From Uranotaenia lowii (lineage: Eukaryota; Arthropoda; Insecta; Diptera; Culicidae), in the NCBI RefSeq assembly GCF_029784155.1, contig NC_073692.1, positions 66,721,888-66,785,887 of the forward strand: a DNA stretch of 64,000 bases, in the 5' to 3' direction. The notes beneath the pieces are model-generated. The model was not told where the DNA came from and did no database searches. It saw only the letters and a list, made by a program, of their open reading frames with translations. The position numbers and the translations under genes are program-made. Below are positions 32,046-44,929 of the stretch, piece after piece; position 1 is the stretch's first letter, and every line of letters starts with the position of its first letter.

Positions 32046-33385
32046 TGTTTTAACATGTTGCAAAATTTAGGGTAAATCTAAACAAAATCTAGGTTGAAAA
32101 TACACAAGAGGAAAATGATAGAAAAAAAACTTGAAATTTAAAGTTTTTCTGAATTTCAGCATCAGTGTGAAAATCTTCAAAGAAGTTTTTAAAATGCACT
32201 TATATGAATTTGACTCCAAGGCAAGGCTTCATCTGTGTAATTTTTATCTCGCTGAGTACACCCAAAATGCATTCAGTAATCGGCAGAATTCCCACGTGGA
32301 TCATCTTAGCGTGTTGTGTAAAACTTAATTATGTCAGTACGCTGAAATTAATCAAATCTGAATGTTCTTCATACTTAAACACTGTACCTACTGGATGCAA
32401 CAAGCGAGCCGGCGAATGAACGACTTTCTCTCACGCACTGATCCTCTGGGAGCATTTCTTTTCTTTATCCCCTCTTTTATTTCGAAGGTCAGCTCCCTCG
32501 ACTTGAGAAGAAAAGTAGATGTTTGCCAAAACATGCCCAATGACTTTCTCCCCATCGACAAACCCTAGTTTTAGCACTAACCTGACCGATCATGGCTCGA
32601 CAAGTCGCTACAGGTAGGTTTACGAATAAACGGTCAGGTTAAGGGAAGGAAAAAGGTTCATCAGCTGAGGTTTCGCACTAGATCATGCGAGAGACACAAA
32701 AAATGTGTATCATCAGCAAGTTCGTAACAACAAGTACACGCGATTGCATCCTTGGGAAAATTTGCTCAAATACTCTTTTTTCGTTCGCAGAACGCAGTTC
32801 AGATGGACGTCTTGACGCTTTCGAGGGGTAAGCACCTTGTTTTGGTTAAGATTTATGATCGTAATGTTGCAATCACGAAACGAAAAAAAACTCTAGCCAG
32901 AGTCCAGCCTAGGTCCAGCAAGCTGATTTTAAGCCGTTTAGTATCAAACAGCTCATTTTGATAAGCCCCAAAAATTGGTGCCAAAAGGTGAATGAAAACA
33001 TGCCGAAGAAAGTTGCGAAAAAAAAATGTAATCGTTAGGTTACTGGAAACTCGGATTGAAGGTGACGTTCAGTGATGGATGTCTGTTAGAAAGAGTATTA
33101 AGAATATTCAAATGAATCGTGACATTCCAATCAAAACCCCATTGAGGGTTCAGCCCCAACGGAAGCATTTGAGTCAAGAAAGCTTGTTTTGATAACTGAT
33201 TTGAAATGTAGGAATTGGAAGACAACAGATAAAAGAGACAAAATTTGCAAAAACGCCTTCCATGGCCTTATGACAGCCAAAAAACAATTTTTTTTTATAA
33301 AAGTATTCAATTGAAAGAAATTTATACTAGATCAACTGAAGTAGGTACAAAAATTTGAAAATAATTCGAAATTGCAAAACAAAAT
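32046..33385. other. Unannotated stretch, no gene seen
   Basis: Ordinary-composition DNA, with somewhat higher GC at 32390-32700, that could be host intergenic or intronic sequence. No open frame above 75 codons and no recognised repeat or RNA. Confidence 0.5.
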
Positions 33386-34865
33386 AAAAATGACAAAAAT
33401 GACAAAAATGACAAAAATGACAAAAATGACAAAAATGACAAAAATGACAAAAATGACAAAAATGACAAAAATGACAAAAATGACAAAAATGACAAAAATG
33501 ACAAAAATGACAAAAATGACAAAAATGACAAAAATGACAAAAATGACAAAAATGACAAAAATGACAAAAATGACAAAAATGACAAAAATGACAAAAATGA
33601 CAAAAAATGACAAAAATGATAAAAATGACAAAAATGACAAAAATTACAAAAATGACAAAAATGACAAAAATGACAAAAATGACAAAAATGACAAAAATGA
33701 CAAAAATGACAAAAATGACAAAAATGACAAAAATGACAAAAATGACAAAAATGACAAAAATGACAAAAATGACAAAAATGACAAAAATGACAAAAATGAC
33801 AAAAATGACAAAAATGACAAAAATGACAAAAATGACAAAAATGACAAAAATGACAAAAATGACAAAAATGACAAAAATGACAAAAATGACAAAAATGAGA
33901 AAAATGACAAAAATGACAAAAATGACAAAAATGACAAAAATGACAAAAATGACAAAAATGACAAAAATGACAAAAATGACAAAAATGACAAAAATGACAA
34001 AAATGACAAAAATGACAAAAATGACAAAAATGACAAAAATGACAAAAATGACAAAAATGACAAAAATGACAAAAATGACAAAAATGACAAAAATGACAAA
34101 AATGACAAAAATGACAAAAATGACAAAAATGACAAAAATGACAAAAATGACAAATTTGACAAAAATGACAAAAATGACAAAAATGACAAAAATGACAAAA
34201 ATGACAAAAATGACAAAAATGACAAAAATGACAAAAATGACAAAAATGACAAAAATGACAAAAATGACAAAAATGACAAAAATGACAAAAATGACAAAAA
34301 TGACAAAAATGACAAAAATGACAAAAATGACAAAAATGACAAAAATGACAAAAATGACAAAAATGACAAAAATGACAAAAATGACAAAAATGACAAAAAT
34401 GGCAAAAATGACAAAAATGACAAAAAATGACAAAAATGACAAAAATGACAAAAATGACAAAAATGACAAAAATGACAAAAATGACAAAAATGACAAAAAT
34501 GACAAAAATGACAAAAATGACAAAAATGACAAAAATGACAAAAATGACAAAAATGACAAAAATGACAAAAATGACAAAAATGACAAAAATGACAAAAATG
34601 ACAAAAATGACAAAAATGACAAAAATGACAAAAATGACAAAAATGACAAAAATGACAAAAATGACAAAAATGACAAAAATGACAAAAATGACAAAAATGA
34701 CAAAAATGACAAAAATGACAAAAATGACAAAAATGACAAAAATGACAAAAATGACAAAAATGACAAAAATGACAAAAATGACAAATTTGACAAAAATGAC
34801 AAAAATGACAAAAATAACAAAAATGACAAAAACAACAAAAATGACAAAAATGACAAAATTGAAAA
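33386..34865 (+). repeat. 9-bp satellite TGACAAAAA, about 160 units
   Basis: An almost pure tandem array of TGACAAAAA. Occasional variants include TGATAAAAA, TTACAAAAA, TGAGAAAAA, TGACAAATT and TGGCAAAAA, and two one-base expansions (near 33606 and 34425) shift the phase. Because the unit is 9 bp, frames stay open as MTK, DKN or (reverse) LSF/VIF/CHF repeats; these are not proteins. The unit also occurs as a word in the fold-back-like repeats at 1-980 and 15411-16375. Confidence 0.98.
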
Positions 34866-35530
34866 AAGCCTTTCGTTACAAATGATAGAAGAAAATCGTT
34901 ATTTTATAACAGTTCAAATGCGGAACGCTCCATTCAAATTACCATTTAAAGTTGGTTGACAAGTTTTTTTTCCGGATGAAAACAGAAAATATGATTAAGC
35001 ATAATCCAGCCACCTTCCTCATTTAAAAAAAAAACAGGCTCCATCTATCTAGGTTCCATCCTACATGTAACAGGTGAGAGTCAAGTGTCATTTTTATAAT
35101 TTATGTCAGCCTGACGCGCGAGTAGGACATTCAAAATCTGTCCTCAACCAAACACACCAACGTACTTTGACCCTTCTCAAGTCCGGTTATAGCGATGCAA
35201 CCATCATGTCGCCACGGAGCCCAAATGGCGGGGCTTCTGGTGCGCCAAACTGACGAAAAATTATGATGTTATGACGGTACCGCACCGAACGTTGTTGTCC
35301 GTCGCATCGACATGGACGTCTTGTAGCTTATGCTTTCGATGTGGATGTCACGATTGGGCAGAAACAGCACAGTTAACAACCGAAACTAGATGTTAGTACA
35401 AATTGTTTCAAATTCTTCCTACTTCGGTGGAAAACGAAAGTGGTTCTCATTATGTAACGTGTTGTTTTCGCATAATGTTACTGGTAAAGCCGATTAAAAG
35501 AACTAGTTCTTTTTTACTTTTGTAAAATAC
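34866..35530. other. Spacer between two satellites, no gene seen
   Basis: Unique-looking DNA with a moderately GC-rich part (35100-35400). No recognisable gene or mobile element. Confidence 0.5.
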
Positions 35531-36713
35531 AAATATGATATAAATACGATACGAATACGATACGAATACGATACGAATACGATACGAATACGATACGAAT
35601 ACGATACGAATACGATACGAATACGATACGAATACGATACGAATACGATACGAATACGATACGAATACGATACGAATACGATACGAATACGATACGAATA
35701 CGATACGAATACGATACGAATACGATACGAATACGATACGAATACGATACGAATACGATACGAATACGATACGAATACGATACGAATACGATACGAATAC
35801 GATACGAATACGATACGAATACGATACGAATACGATACGAATACGATACGAATACGATACGAATACGATACGAATACGATACGAATACGATACGAATACG
35901 ATACGAATACGATACGAATACGATACGAATACGATACGAATACGATACGAATACGATACGAATACGATACGAATACGATACGAATACGATACGAATACGA
36001 TACGAATACGATACGAATACGATACGAATACGATACGAATACGATACGAATACGATACGAATACGATACGAATACGATACGAATACGATACGAATACGAT
36101 ACGAATACGATACGAATACGATACGAATACGATACGAATACGATACGAATACGATACGAATACGATACGAATACGATACGAATACGATACGAATACGATA
36201 CGAATACGATACGAATACGATACGAATACGAAACGAATACGATACGAATACGATACGAATACGATACGAATACGATACGAATACGATACGAATACGATAC
36301 GAATACGATACGAATACGATACGAATACGATACGAATACGATACGAATACGATACGAATACGATACGAATACGATACGAATACGATACGAATACGATACG
36401 AATACGATACGAATACGATACGAATACGATACGAATACGATACGAATACGATACGAATACGATACGAATACGATACGAATACGATACGAATACGATACGA
36501 ATACGATACGAATACGATACGAATACGATACGAATACGATACGAATACGATACGAATACGATACGAATACGATACGAATACGATACGAATACGATACGAA
36601 TACGATACGAATACGATACGAATACGATACGAATACGATACGAATACGATACGAATACGATACGAATACGATACGAATACGATACGAATACGATACGAAT
36701 ACGATACAAATAC
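35531..36713. repeat. 11-bp satellite GATACGAATAC, about 105 units
   Basis: An extremely homogeneous array of GATACGAATAC. Apart from decayed units at both edges, I see one internal substitution (36232, T to A). Three units make 33 bp, so a frame without stops reads an 11-residue repeat (VFVSYSYRIRI). The frames at 35450-36718 and 35503-36855 are such artefacts. Confidence 0.98.
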
Positions 36714-38796
36714 AACAAGATATAATTGATTTTTGAAAAGATTTTTTCAACTCCAATAAGGGTTTTTCAATTCCAAATTTTGTGGACTCGCAAAACTCGA
36801 TTTTTGACTTCCCGTCACAAAAAAACTCTTTTGAGAAACACTGCAAAGGATCCAACGAACAGAAACATTATTTCGAATACACAGGTTCATTAAACATAAA
36901 CCAGCACAATAATCCGTAAAACGTGAAAAATTAACTCAAACAAGCAGGTTCCGTTGCAAGGTGATTCTAATCTCTGCTGTTTCCCACAGCATTCAAAAAT
37001 CCACGATGGATCCACGATGTGGGGCAGCAGCAGGAAAGAAAAGCTGCTGCTCCAGCCTTCAAAAAAGAGACACAAGGATGACACGGCAGGTTCCCCCGGT
37101 CTCGGTGACTTTCCGATCCGGGGACCCACTTTGAGTGATATATTGTGCGTTGAAATGCGTGCTGGATGGATGGCCAAAGTTTGAACAAAAAGAACAACAA
37201 ATCTGGATTATTAAGCTGGAGTAACATTTCGGACAGTCGAGAGATGAAAGGTGAGTCTGATGGGGCTGATGGAAAACCATTAATCATCGAGCCTGGGAAT
37301 TTTTCGGTGCCATTGGACTTTATGTTGTGTGATTGTCTTGTAACTGGTTTTATCAAACAAAACAGCATTTTGTCACTAGATGCTATCAAAAATTTAAAGC
37401 TCCTAAAATTTATACTTAACATTCAATACATTTTTTTGGAGGAATATTGTCGGTAGAAAAAAAAAGTCGGTAATCCATTTATTTTCAACTAATATTAACT
37501 TATCCAAGAGACTTTATTCTTCGTTAATATCAACTCCAAAAATAACAATGAGTTCAGAACTGTGGTCCAAGAACCGTTACAACTGTGGTCATTTTCACAA
37601 AAACTGATTACCTGAATCAGCTGGAAATTTAATGTTTAACAGTTTTTATGCTGAAAAAGATCATTACTTTCCGCTTTTATTAGTTGCAGTGCAGTGCATC
37701 CACATTAAGAAGCTTCCCCCTAGCGTGGACAAACAGCACGGCTCTCAATTAGCCCGACAGGAATGGTCATTTCACGGAATCGTACTACAAATGAAGTGCT
37801 ATATGGTGCATTTTTTCGTCGGTCACCTTACCTCAAATATCCAACTCCCCCACCTCAAAGAAAAAGTCGTTTTCACCATACCGTTAACAGGAACCATTCC
37901 GAATCCCAAAGTCGTTTTTTTTCTGTTTTGGTAGCAGCGAGAATGTGTTCAACGACCTCCGGCGCGGGGATCTGAATCTTCCCGAAGAACATGGAGCAGC
38001 ACGTGCAACAACAACGTCGCAGATAAGCCTCGTGGCCAAATGTAAGATGGCCAAAACTTGGGAGTTTGAGGGTAGTTAAATGCTGGGGCTCGAGGAACTC
38101 GGTTCATTGGCGATGATGACAATAAACGAACACAAATGAGAAACATTTGGAGGTATAAATGGTCCACTGCAGCAGCGATGCAACAAGTTGCCAATGTCGA
38201 GAACGGACTTAACTACAGAACACAGTCCTCCCGGCCAAAGTAACGGGCATCTCGAGCGATACGGCTAATGAGTTCGGTTGATAGCACCTGCAGGCTTGTA
38301 GGTGACATTTTGGCACTACGGGAGGCACGATTTCGTGGAACGGGTTGCCAGCAGCAGTTGAAGTATGTTTATGAATACACGATTCCAAGTTCCAAAAAAA
38401 TCTGTTAAGTAAAAGGGATTTCTCATTGAAATATCGCAAAATTCGCAACAATTCATGAAATGAAAAATATTTTCCTGTACAGTACGGGTTAGCGTAACAT
38501 CAAAACAGCTATAACCACTAAGTTTCAAATGATGAAACTTTACTTCACTCCATTATTAATGGATTATTACATCTTATCAATCGTATTAGGCAAGGTAGAA
38601 CAAAATGTCAGAAAATATCATAAAATGCCTCATTTCATCAGTGAACATTTCAATTTACTTGATCCAGTTTTTTTTTATAATAGATAGATGGCTGTAATAT
38701 TGACAATTTTGTCATCGATGGGGCAGAGAACAACGGTTGGCAAATCACCCTAATTGACTTTCAATGGAATTTTTCGCAATTGCTCAAAATTGTGTA
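36714..38796. other. Unannotated stretch, possible host sequence, no gene called
   Basis: Mixed DNA with blocks of higher GC (36950-37180, 37700-38360). A splice-acceptor-like TTTCCCACAG lies near 36980, ahead of a short frame (36954-37184), but no donor, domain or conserved frame supports an exon. The overlapping frames 36967-37422 and 37166-37456 on opposite strands have no recognisable motif. Confidence 0.4.
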
Positions 38797-39080
38797 CCGT
38801 CAACACGTTTCAATTTCAATGGCTTCTTAAAACTTAATGTCCACAGATGATCATACCACTCGTAGATAATAAGTTTAAAGGTTGATGGAACATGAAATTG
38901 ACGTAGTCAGAAAAATTATTGGTTTCTTCAGTTATTTTTAATCTAAAAAAAAACATGCGATTTTTACCCTACTAAGAAAAAGGGGTAAGTTGCAACAAAC
39001 ATTTTTTAATGAAAAATAAAATGAAAACGTTCGAAATTTATACTTTATGACATATTTGTGATGCATAATGCATAAAGAAC
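38797..39080 (+). repeat. CCGTCAA-type TIR element, truncated copy
   Basis: Starts after TA with CCGTCAACACG, then TTTCAATTTCAATGGCTTCT, GACGTAGTCAGAAAAATTAT, CATGCGATTTTTACCCT and AAGGGGTAAGTTGCAACAAA. The same phrases occur in order at 61191 onward and, reversed, at 56864 down to about 56550. It breaks off near 39080 without the distal end. Confidence 0.75.
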
Positions 39081-39609
39081 CGATTTGATCCCAAACAACA
39101 AAGAACCGAGAGAAAACAGCACTGTTTTCAGTTCGGCTTACAGGTGCAATCTTCTTTCACTGGTCATGCTCCACTCGTTATCCGAGTTTACACGAGCTGT
39201 AAGCGACTTGGGCAGCAAGTGTGAGAGCTCTCGCATGAGAAAGAGAATTTTAGCCAAATGTGACCAAGTGCTTCAGTCATACATCTCAATATAAATGGAG
39301 TAAAAATTAAAATTAAAAAAAAAATTGCCAAAAGTCAGCAAAAAAGATCATCAGTAGAAAATATTAGAAAAGTCTGTTTTTTTTTTTTAATTTTGTTGGA
39401 CTGTTGATACCATTTTTGTGTTTTCAAAACTTCAAATGACATTTTTCTTAACAAAATTATTTAAAAGGTGTGTCACATCTTGCATCACGGAAAAACGCTG
39501 TAGAAATTCGCCCACTAGACCGATCCTTTTGAAAATTTTAGACAGTAAAATAGAAACTATTAAACAACTTTTGGCATTTTCTTTTCAGTTATACTTCGAG
39601 CCCTAAGAC
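39081..39609. other. Unannotated stretch, no gene seen
   Basis: AT-rich DNA with small unrecognised frames. Probably the left flank or 5' untranslated part of the following retrotransposon. Confidence 0.45.
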
Positions 39610-41170
39610 TTGCCACACAGTCGTCCCGGCCCTGTGTTCGAAGAAGGCAACTGGGCTCTCCAGCCTGTGCTTTCAGGCAAGTACCCTTCTTCTTCTCCCG
39701 CTGCGTTCAATGACTGCCCCTCAATTTGCAGCTCTCGTCCTATTGACCATCGCCAAACATACCCAATTGACGCATCCAATTCATCTGACGCGCTGCGCTT
39801 GTATTACCAGAACGTGCGTGGTTTGAAATCAAAGATTTGTTAGTGCTTCGTTGCTACATCAGAGCTCGGCTTCGAAATCTACTCATTCACCGAAACCTGG
39901 CTCGATTCTTCAGTACCGTCTAGTCAGCTATTCGTCTCTGATTATAATGTATTTCGTTGTGACAGAAGTAGTGTCAATAGTCGTCGTAGCAGGGGTGGCG
40001 GAGTACTTATAGCGGTGTTTAACAAGCTCAGCGCATCATTGGTTACTTTGTCTAATACCAATTGCATAGAAACCTTGTGGGTGAAAGTTTCTCATGCTCA
40101 TAGTTCGTTTTTAATTGGTACAGCATATTTTCCACCGGAAAAAAGTCAGGATGGATCAATTATCGATCTGCATGTTGATAGCTTATCTGAAGTTAGATTG
40201 CAACATCCTTCATGCAGCGTTATTCTTCTCGGTGACTTCAACCAACCGCAATTGACGTGGATTCGTAGTGACAGTAACAGTATGGTGATAGACTCTATTT
40301 CAGTATTAACATCGGCTAGTGCATCACTTTTGGATGGAATGCAACTGAATGGAATGGATCAAAGAAACTCTCTACGCAATTCTCAAAACCCAACGCTGGA
40401 TTTGGTTTTCACGGACGAGTCTATCTCAATAAGCTCGGTCACTGAGGCTTTCGATGCCGTTGTTCCGATAGACACGTACCACCCTCCGTTCAATTTTGAT
40501 ATCTCTTTTCCAAACTCTATCGATTAGGCGTTCGATAGGCGTTCGATACTTCAGCTCGCAACTTCAATCGCGCAGATTTCGACACAATGAATCGAGTCCT
40601 TTCTGTAATCGATTAGACGGATTTCCTCAATTGTACGGACGTTGATATTGCCGTGAGGGTCTTTTGCTCAATTTTGGATGATGTTTTTAACAACTCGTTA
40701 CCCTTGGTGCGACCTCCTTTTCGACCTCCCTGGAGTAATGGACGGTTAAAGCGGTTAAAACAGTTACGTTCTAAATTACTTAGAAAGTTCACTAGCTCCA
40801 GATGCCCTTTCACTAAAATGAATTTGAACGTTGCTACAAGAAAATATCGCAGTTACAACCGTTTTTGCTATCGACGTTATGTTGCTCGTACGCAAAGGGA
40901 GCTTCGCCGCAATCCGAAAAAGTTCTGGAAATTTGTCAACTCTAAACGGATGGCATCCGGTCTGCCTGCGGTACTCCAACTAAATGATAGAATTGCCACG
41001 TCTTCTGCCGAAAAATGCAACCTCTTCGCGATGCACTTCTCCAATGTTTTCTCTGATCTATCGCCAACTGCTGATCAAATTTTCGCAGCCGTCACACGGT
41101 TACCCATAGATGTGTCGAATCTGGTTGTTTTTTCTATAAGCGAGGAAATGGTTCTTGAAGCCATTGGTAA
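39610..41170 (+). pseudogene. Jockey-like non-LTR retrotransposon: endonuclease and start of RT
   Basis: The 5' part of a non-LTR retrotransposon. The APE-type endonuclease (nicks target DNA for priming) is visible as LYYQNVRGLKSK, then FTETWLDSS, RGGGVLIAV and LLGDFNQPQLTW. An in-frame TAG (39841-39843) interrupts it and another ends the frame at 40525-40527. In a different frame (40653 on) comes the basic linker (KFWKFVNSKRMASGLP) and the start of the RT domain (ISEEMVLEAIGN), where a palindromic element is inserted at 41171. The gene resumes at 42987. ATG 39610 is simply the first in this frame; the true start and any ORF1 are not visible. Confidence 0.85.
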
Positions 41171-42986
41171 CACTAGTTTACAAAATTTAAAAAAAATCGT
41201 GAACTTGATTAACTGACCAACATTTTTAATGTAAAATCGGGCGCTGAATTCGAAAATGAAATTCAAAAAAATCTCAGTAGAACCGTTTTTGAACTATGCT
41301 CCAAATATGAAATTTCGAAAAAAATAAAAAAGTTCTTGTACTTAGATTAAAATATCTCGGACGGCATAACAGTAATTTGAAATCCCTCTTTCGCATATTG
41401 AAGGTGATTAAGTTTTCTATCGATCATCTGAACACTGTTTTTGCGTTTGACCAACAGTATTGTTGATATTAGTGACTTTATGAGAAAAAAAATTAGAAAA
41501 AACGCATTTTTTTAGAGAAAATTTTGTTTCAACGAAGGTTTTAGACTCGATGGTAGCATTTAAAAAATCTGATTTTCTTTTGCGCTTGAATGTCAATTTA
41601 AAACAAAGATTTCAAGTGGTTATTTATCAAAATCGGTTGAAAATTGAAGAAGTTATGGCTACTTTACCATAACTGAAAATTTTGGAGTTTTTAATAATTT
41701 AACGAACCGCAGTACACTTATCATAGTATAGGAAGAATGAAACATGATAAATCTCACTCGCTCCAAGTCAAAATTATTTATTAGCTTACCAGAAGGTCAC
41801 ATGCTAAGTTTCAGGAAGATCTGACCATAGGAAGGGGTTGCTTAAGTCTCAAACGTGAATTAAATTTTGAGGTATTTTGCCCGGAAGGAACGAAAAATAC
41901 TGGTTTTTCATCAATAACTTTTTTCGTCCCTAGCTGATTGTTTTTTATGATTGATTTTCTTAAAGTCTAAATTGAGACAAATATTTTACCCGAAGACTGT
42001 AACTCGATTGGATTTGAAACAGAAAAGTTATTGCGGTTCAAAGGCCGCAAATTTTGTCCAACACGCAATGAGTACTTTTTACCCATTGCGTTTTATACGA
42101 CAATGTTTGACCAAAATACAGTCTTTGAACCGCAATAACTTTTCTGTTTCAAATCCAATCGAGTTACAGTCTTCAGGTGAAATATTTGTCTCTATTTAGG
42201 CTTTAAGAAAATCAACCATAAAAAAACAATCAGCTAGGGACGAAAAAAGTTATTGATGAAAAACCAGTATTTTTCGTTCCTTCCGGGCAAAATACCTCAA
42301 AATTTAATTCACGTTTGAGACTTAAGCAACCCCTTCCTATGGTCAGATCTTCCTGAAACTTAGCATGTGACCTTCTGGTAAGCTAATAAATAATTTTGAC
42401 TTGGAGCGAGTGAGATTTATCATGTTTCATTCTTCCTATACTATGATAAGTGTACTGCGGTTCGTTAAATTATTAAAAACTCCAAAATTTTCAGTTATGG
42501 TAAAGTAGCCATAACTTCTTCAATTTTCAACCGATTTTGATAAATAACCACTTGAAATCTTTGTTTTAAATTGACATTCAAGCGCAAAAGAAAATCAGAT
42601 TTTTTAAATGCTACCATCGAGTCTAAAACCTTCGTTGAAACAAAATTTTCTCTAAAAAAATGCGTTTTTTATAATTTTTTTTCTCATAAAGTCACTAATA
42701 TCAACAATACTGTTGGTCAAACGCAAAAACAGTGTTCAGATGATCGATAGAAAACTTAATCACCTTCAATATGCAAAAGAGGGATTTCAAATTACTGTTA
42801 TGCCGTCCGAGATATTTTAATCTAAGTACAAGAACTTTTTTAATTTTTTCGAAATTTCATATTTGGAGCATAGCTTAAAAACGGTTCTACTGAGATTTTT
42901 TTGAATTTCATTTTCAAATTCAGCGCCCGATTTTACATTAGAAATGACCTTCAGTTTACTGAGTTCAAAAATGCTGTAAACTAGTG
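41171..42986. mobile_element. 1.8-kb palindromic element with CACTAG ends
   Basis: Two arms of about 870-900 bp form an inverted repeat centred near 42078 (inner ends ACGCAATG / CATTGCGT around a ~13-nt loop). Arms are near-identical except at the outermost ~60 and innermost ~40 bases. Termini read CACTAGTTTACA and TGTAAACTAGTG. TAA flanks both sides (41168-41170 and 42987-42989). Removing the element plus one TAA rejoins the RT reading frame into a normal-looking motif (KLK before TSTGQDGIP). CACTAG ends with a 3-bp target duplication fit the CACTA (EnSpm) superfamily. No coding sequence inside. Confidence 0.88.
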
Positions 42987-43467
42987 TAAACTGAAGTATA
43001 CTACATCAACCGGACAGGATGGAATTCCGGGGTGCGTTCTTAAGAAGTGTCCTACTCTTTTAGTGAAACCACATCTTTAACCGGTCCCTAGAACAGCAAA
43101 AATTCCCCGACCTCTGGAAAAGATCGTTTATGAGCCCAGTCTATAAAAAAGGTGATAAGCAAAATATTCTCAACTACCGTGGTGTCACATCACTAGCTGC
43201 CTGCTCGAAGGTATTAGAGAGGATCGTAAACGATGTTATTTTCTCAGCTTGTCGGAACTGGATCTCTAAAAATCAGCACGGATTTTTCCCTAAACGTTCG
43301 GTAAACACGAATTTGACAGTTTTTACATCATAATGCATATCACAAATGGATGGCGGAAAGCAAATTGATGCAATTTATACTGATAGTTCGGCTGCATTCG
43401 ATTCAGTGAATCACGATATTCTCCTGGAAAAATTGCAACGTTTGGGATGTTCTGAACTTCATTTCCT
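42987..43467 (+). pseudogene. Jockey-like RT, continued and truncated
   Basis: Continues the RT of 39610-41170: TSTGQDGIPGCVLKKCP, then SPVYKKGDKQNILNYRGVTSL, SKVLERIVNDV, QHGFFPKRSV and YTDSSAAFDSVNHDILLEKL, the first metal-binding motif. Frameshifts and stops are present, for example TAA at 43331-43333. Sequence breaks off within about 20 residues after motif A at a junction with a mariner fragment, so the catalytic YADD-type motif is absent. Confidence 0.85.
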
Positions 43468-44250
43468 ATGGCACGAAGGTGACCTCATTGGCTTCGTACC
43501 ACTCCAACACGTCCTTTGAATAGCGGCACGAAGCGAGATCCGGCCAAAAGATGGTCGAGCCTCGTGCTGCTTCAATAGTGGTAGAAAGCGTTTTTGAAGA
43601 CACTCCTTAAGGTAAACCTGCCCGTTTACCGTGCCGGTCGTCACGAAGGGGGCGCTCCGCTTTCCGCAAGAGCAGATCGCTTGCCACACAATGTACTTTT
43701 TGGCAAACTTGGATAGTTTCTACTAGCGAATCTCCTCCGGAACGCTGAATTTGTCCTCTGCGGTGAAGAACAACAGGCCCAGCAGCTGACGAAAGTCCGC
43801 TTTGACGAAGGTTTCGTCGTCCATTACCAGGCAATGCGGCTTCGTCAGCATTTCGGTGTACAGCTTCTGGGCTCGCGTCTTCTCCACCATGTTTTGCCTT
43901 TTGTCGCAGCTAGGAGCCTTCTGAACCTTGTATGCACTGCTTGGTCCGCTGGACGAATGAACTTGACCAATTCAGCTTTTTGGCGACATCCCGGACCGAA
44001 CTTCTTTTATCACGTCTAAACTGCTTAACTATGCGTTTGTGATGTTTTTCACTGACGGAGCATCCATTTTTGTCGATCTTCAACTTCCGGTCGTTGGTCA
44101 GGTTTTCGAAGTATCGTTTTAGTACTCTGCTGACCGGGGGTTGGAAGATTCCCAACATCTTACCGATGTCCCGATGTGACAACTCTGGATTCTCAAAATG
44201 AGTGCGCAGTATTAATTCACGACGCTTTTTTTCGTTCGACGACATTTTTC
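43468..44250 (-). pseudogene. Tc1/mariner-type transposase, truncated
   Basis: The minus strand starts at 44245 with a helix-turn-helix region (ELSHRDIGKMLGIFQPPVSRVL) and a second one (SSVRDVAKKLNWSSSFVQRT), the paired DNA-binding domain of Tc1/mariner transposases. After a frameshift near 43910 comes the first catalytic Asp in CLVMDDETF (about 43805-43832), then AICSCGKRSAPF, then WPDLAS with the second Asp, and EWYEANEVTFVP at the junction (43468). The third catalytic acid is missing because the copy ends there against the retrotransposon. At least two frameshifts. It is related to, but clearly distinct from, the transposase at 53355-54590. Confidence 0.82.
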
Positions 44251-44374
44251 CAAATCAGCGAAAGCTGAAGATATAATTCCTAAAAATTAAATTTTTTCAG
44301 CGTTCCGTGATGCACCTTCAAGAAATCCACTACCTTCAACTGTTTTTTTTTTCTCAGAATTATGAATATTGCCA

Positions 44375-44929
44375 ATTTTGGCGACAAGCTGGAGAAAGAC
44401 GAAGACCTCGTCTATCTCGGCAGACAATAACACCAGCCATGTGATCCGGCGACGAACGATCAGCGGAAAGAAGTCTGCGGTCGAGAAAACTTAGCCCTTG
44501 TACGACGTGGAATCTGTTCAGGACGTTCAGACCGGTTGTTCTCTACGGGCATGAGACATGGATATGAAGGATCTGCGTTCACTCGGTGTTTTGAAAACCA
44601 TCCTTGTCGGCATCCAGGAGAACAGAGTGTGGAGGCCAAGGAAGAACCACGAGCTCGCGTGACTCTACGGCGAACCCAGTATCCAGGAGGTAGTGAAGGC
44701 TGGCCGGATACGCTGGGCAGGACATGTTGCAAGAATGCCAGGCGACTTTCCTGCAAAACAGGTGATCGCTACGAATCCAGTAGGAATGAGACGAGCAGAG
44801 GCGCAACGAGCAAGGCGGTTAGACCAAGAGGAGCGTGATCTGGCTAATGTGGGATGTCCGAGAAATTGGAGAACGGTTGCCATGGACCGAGTAAATTGGA
44901 GGAATCAGGTTCATAAGGTTATTTCATGA
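44375..44929 (+). pseudogene. C-terminus of a non-LTR retrotransposon (RTE/Loner-like)
   Basis: Only the distal end of the ORF2 protein is left. In changing frames one reads VYLG, then CSL..DMDMKDL, ILVGIQENRVW and, in the last open frame (44693-44929), RIRWAGHVARMPGDFPAKQV, RAQRARR-type linker, CPRNWRTVAMDRVNWRNQV, ending at a TGA. This C-terminal pattern is common in RTE/Loner-type elements of mosquitoes (family knowledge, clade assignment tentative). Several frameshifts or indels. Confidence 0.75.

Noticed and set aside
33386..34865. CRISPR array or bacterial repeat
   Set aside because: There are no spacers. The 9-bp unit is contiguous, and the window is eukaryotic transposon-rich DNA.
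33327..34959. Frames of 250-510 residues on both strands (MTK, NDK, LSF repeats)
   Set aside because: Same cause as above: tandem TGACAAAAA. No non-repeat domain at either end.
35450..36855. Two ~420-450-residue frames with an 11-residue repeat
   Set aside because: Product of the 11-bp satellite; both overlapping frames stay open.
36954..37456. Possible host exons with an upstream TTTCCCACAG acceptor
   Set aside because: No donor, no continuing exon and no recognisable domain; overlapping frames exist on both strands.
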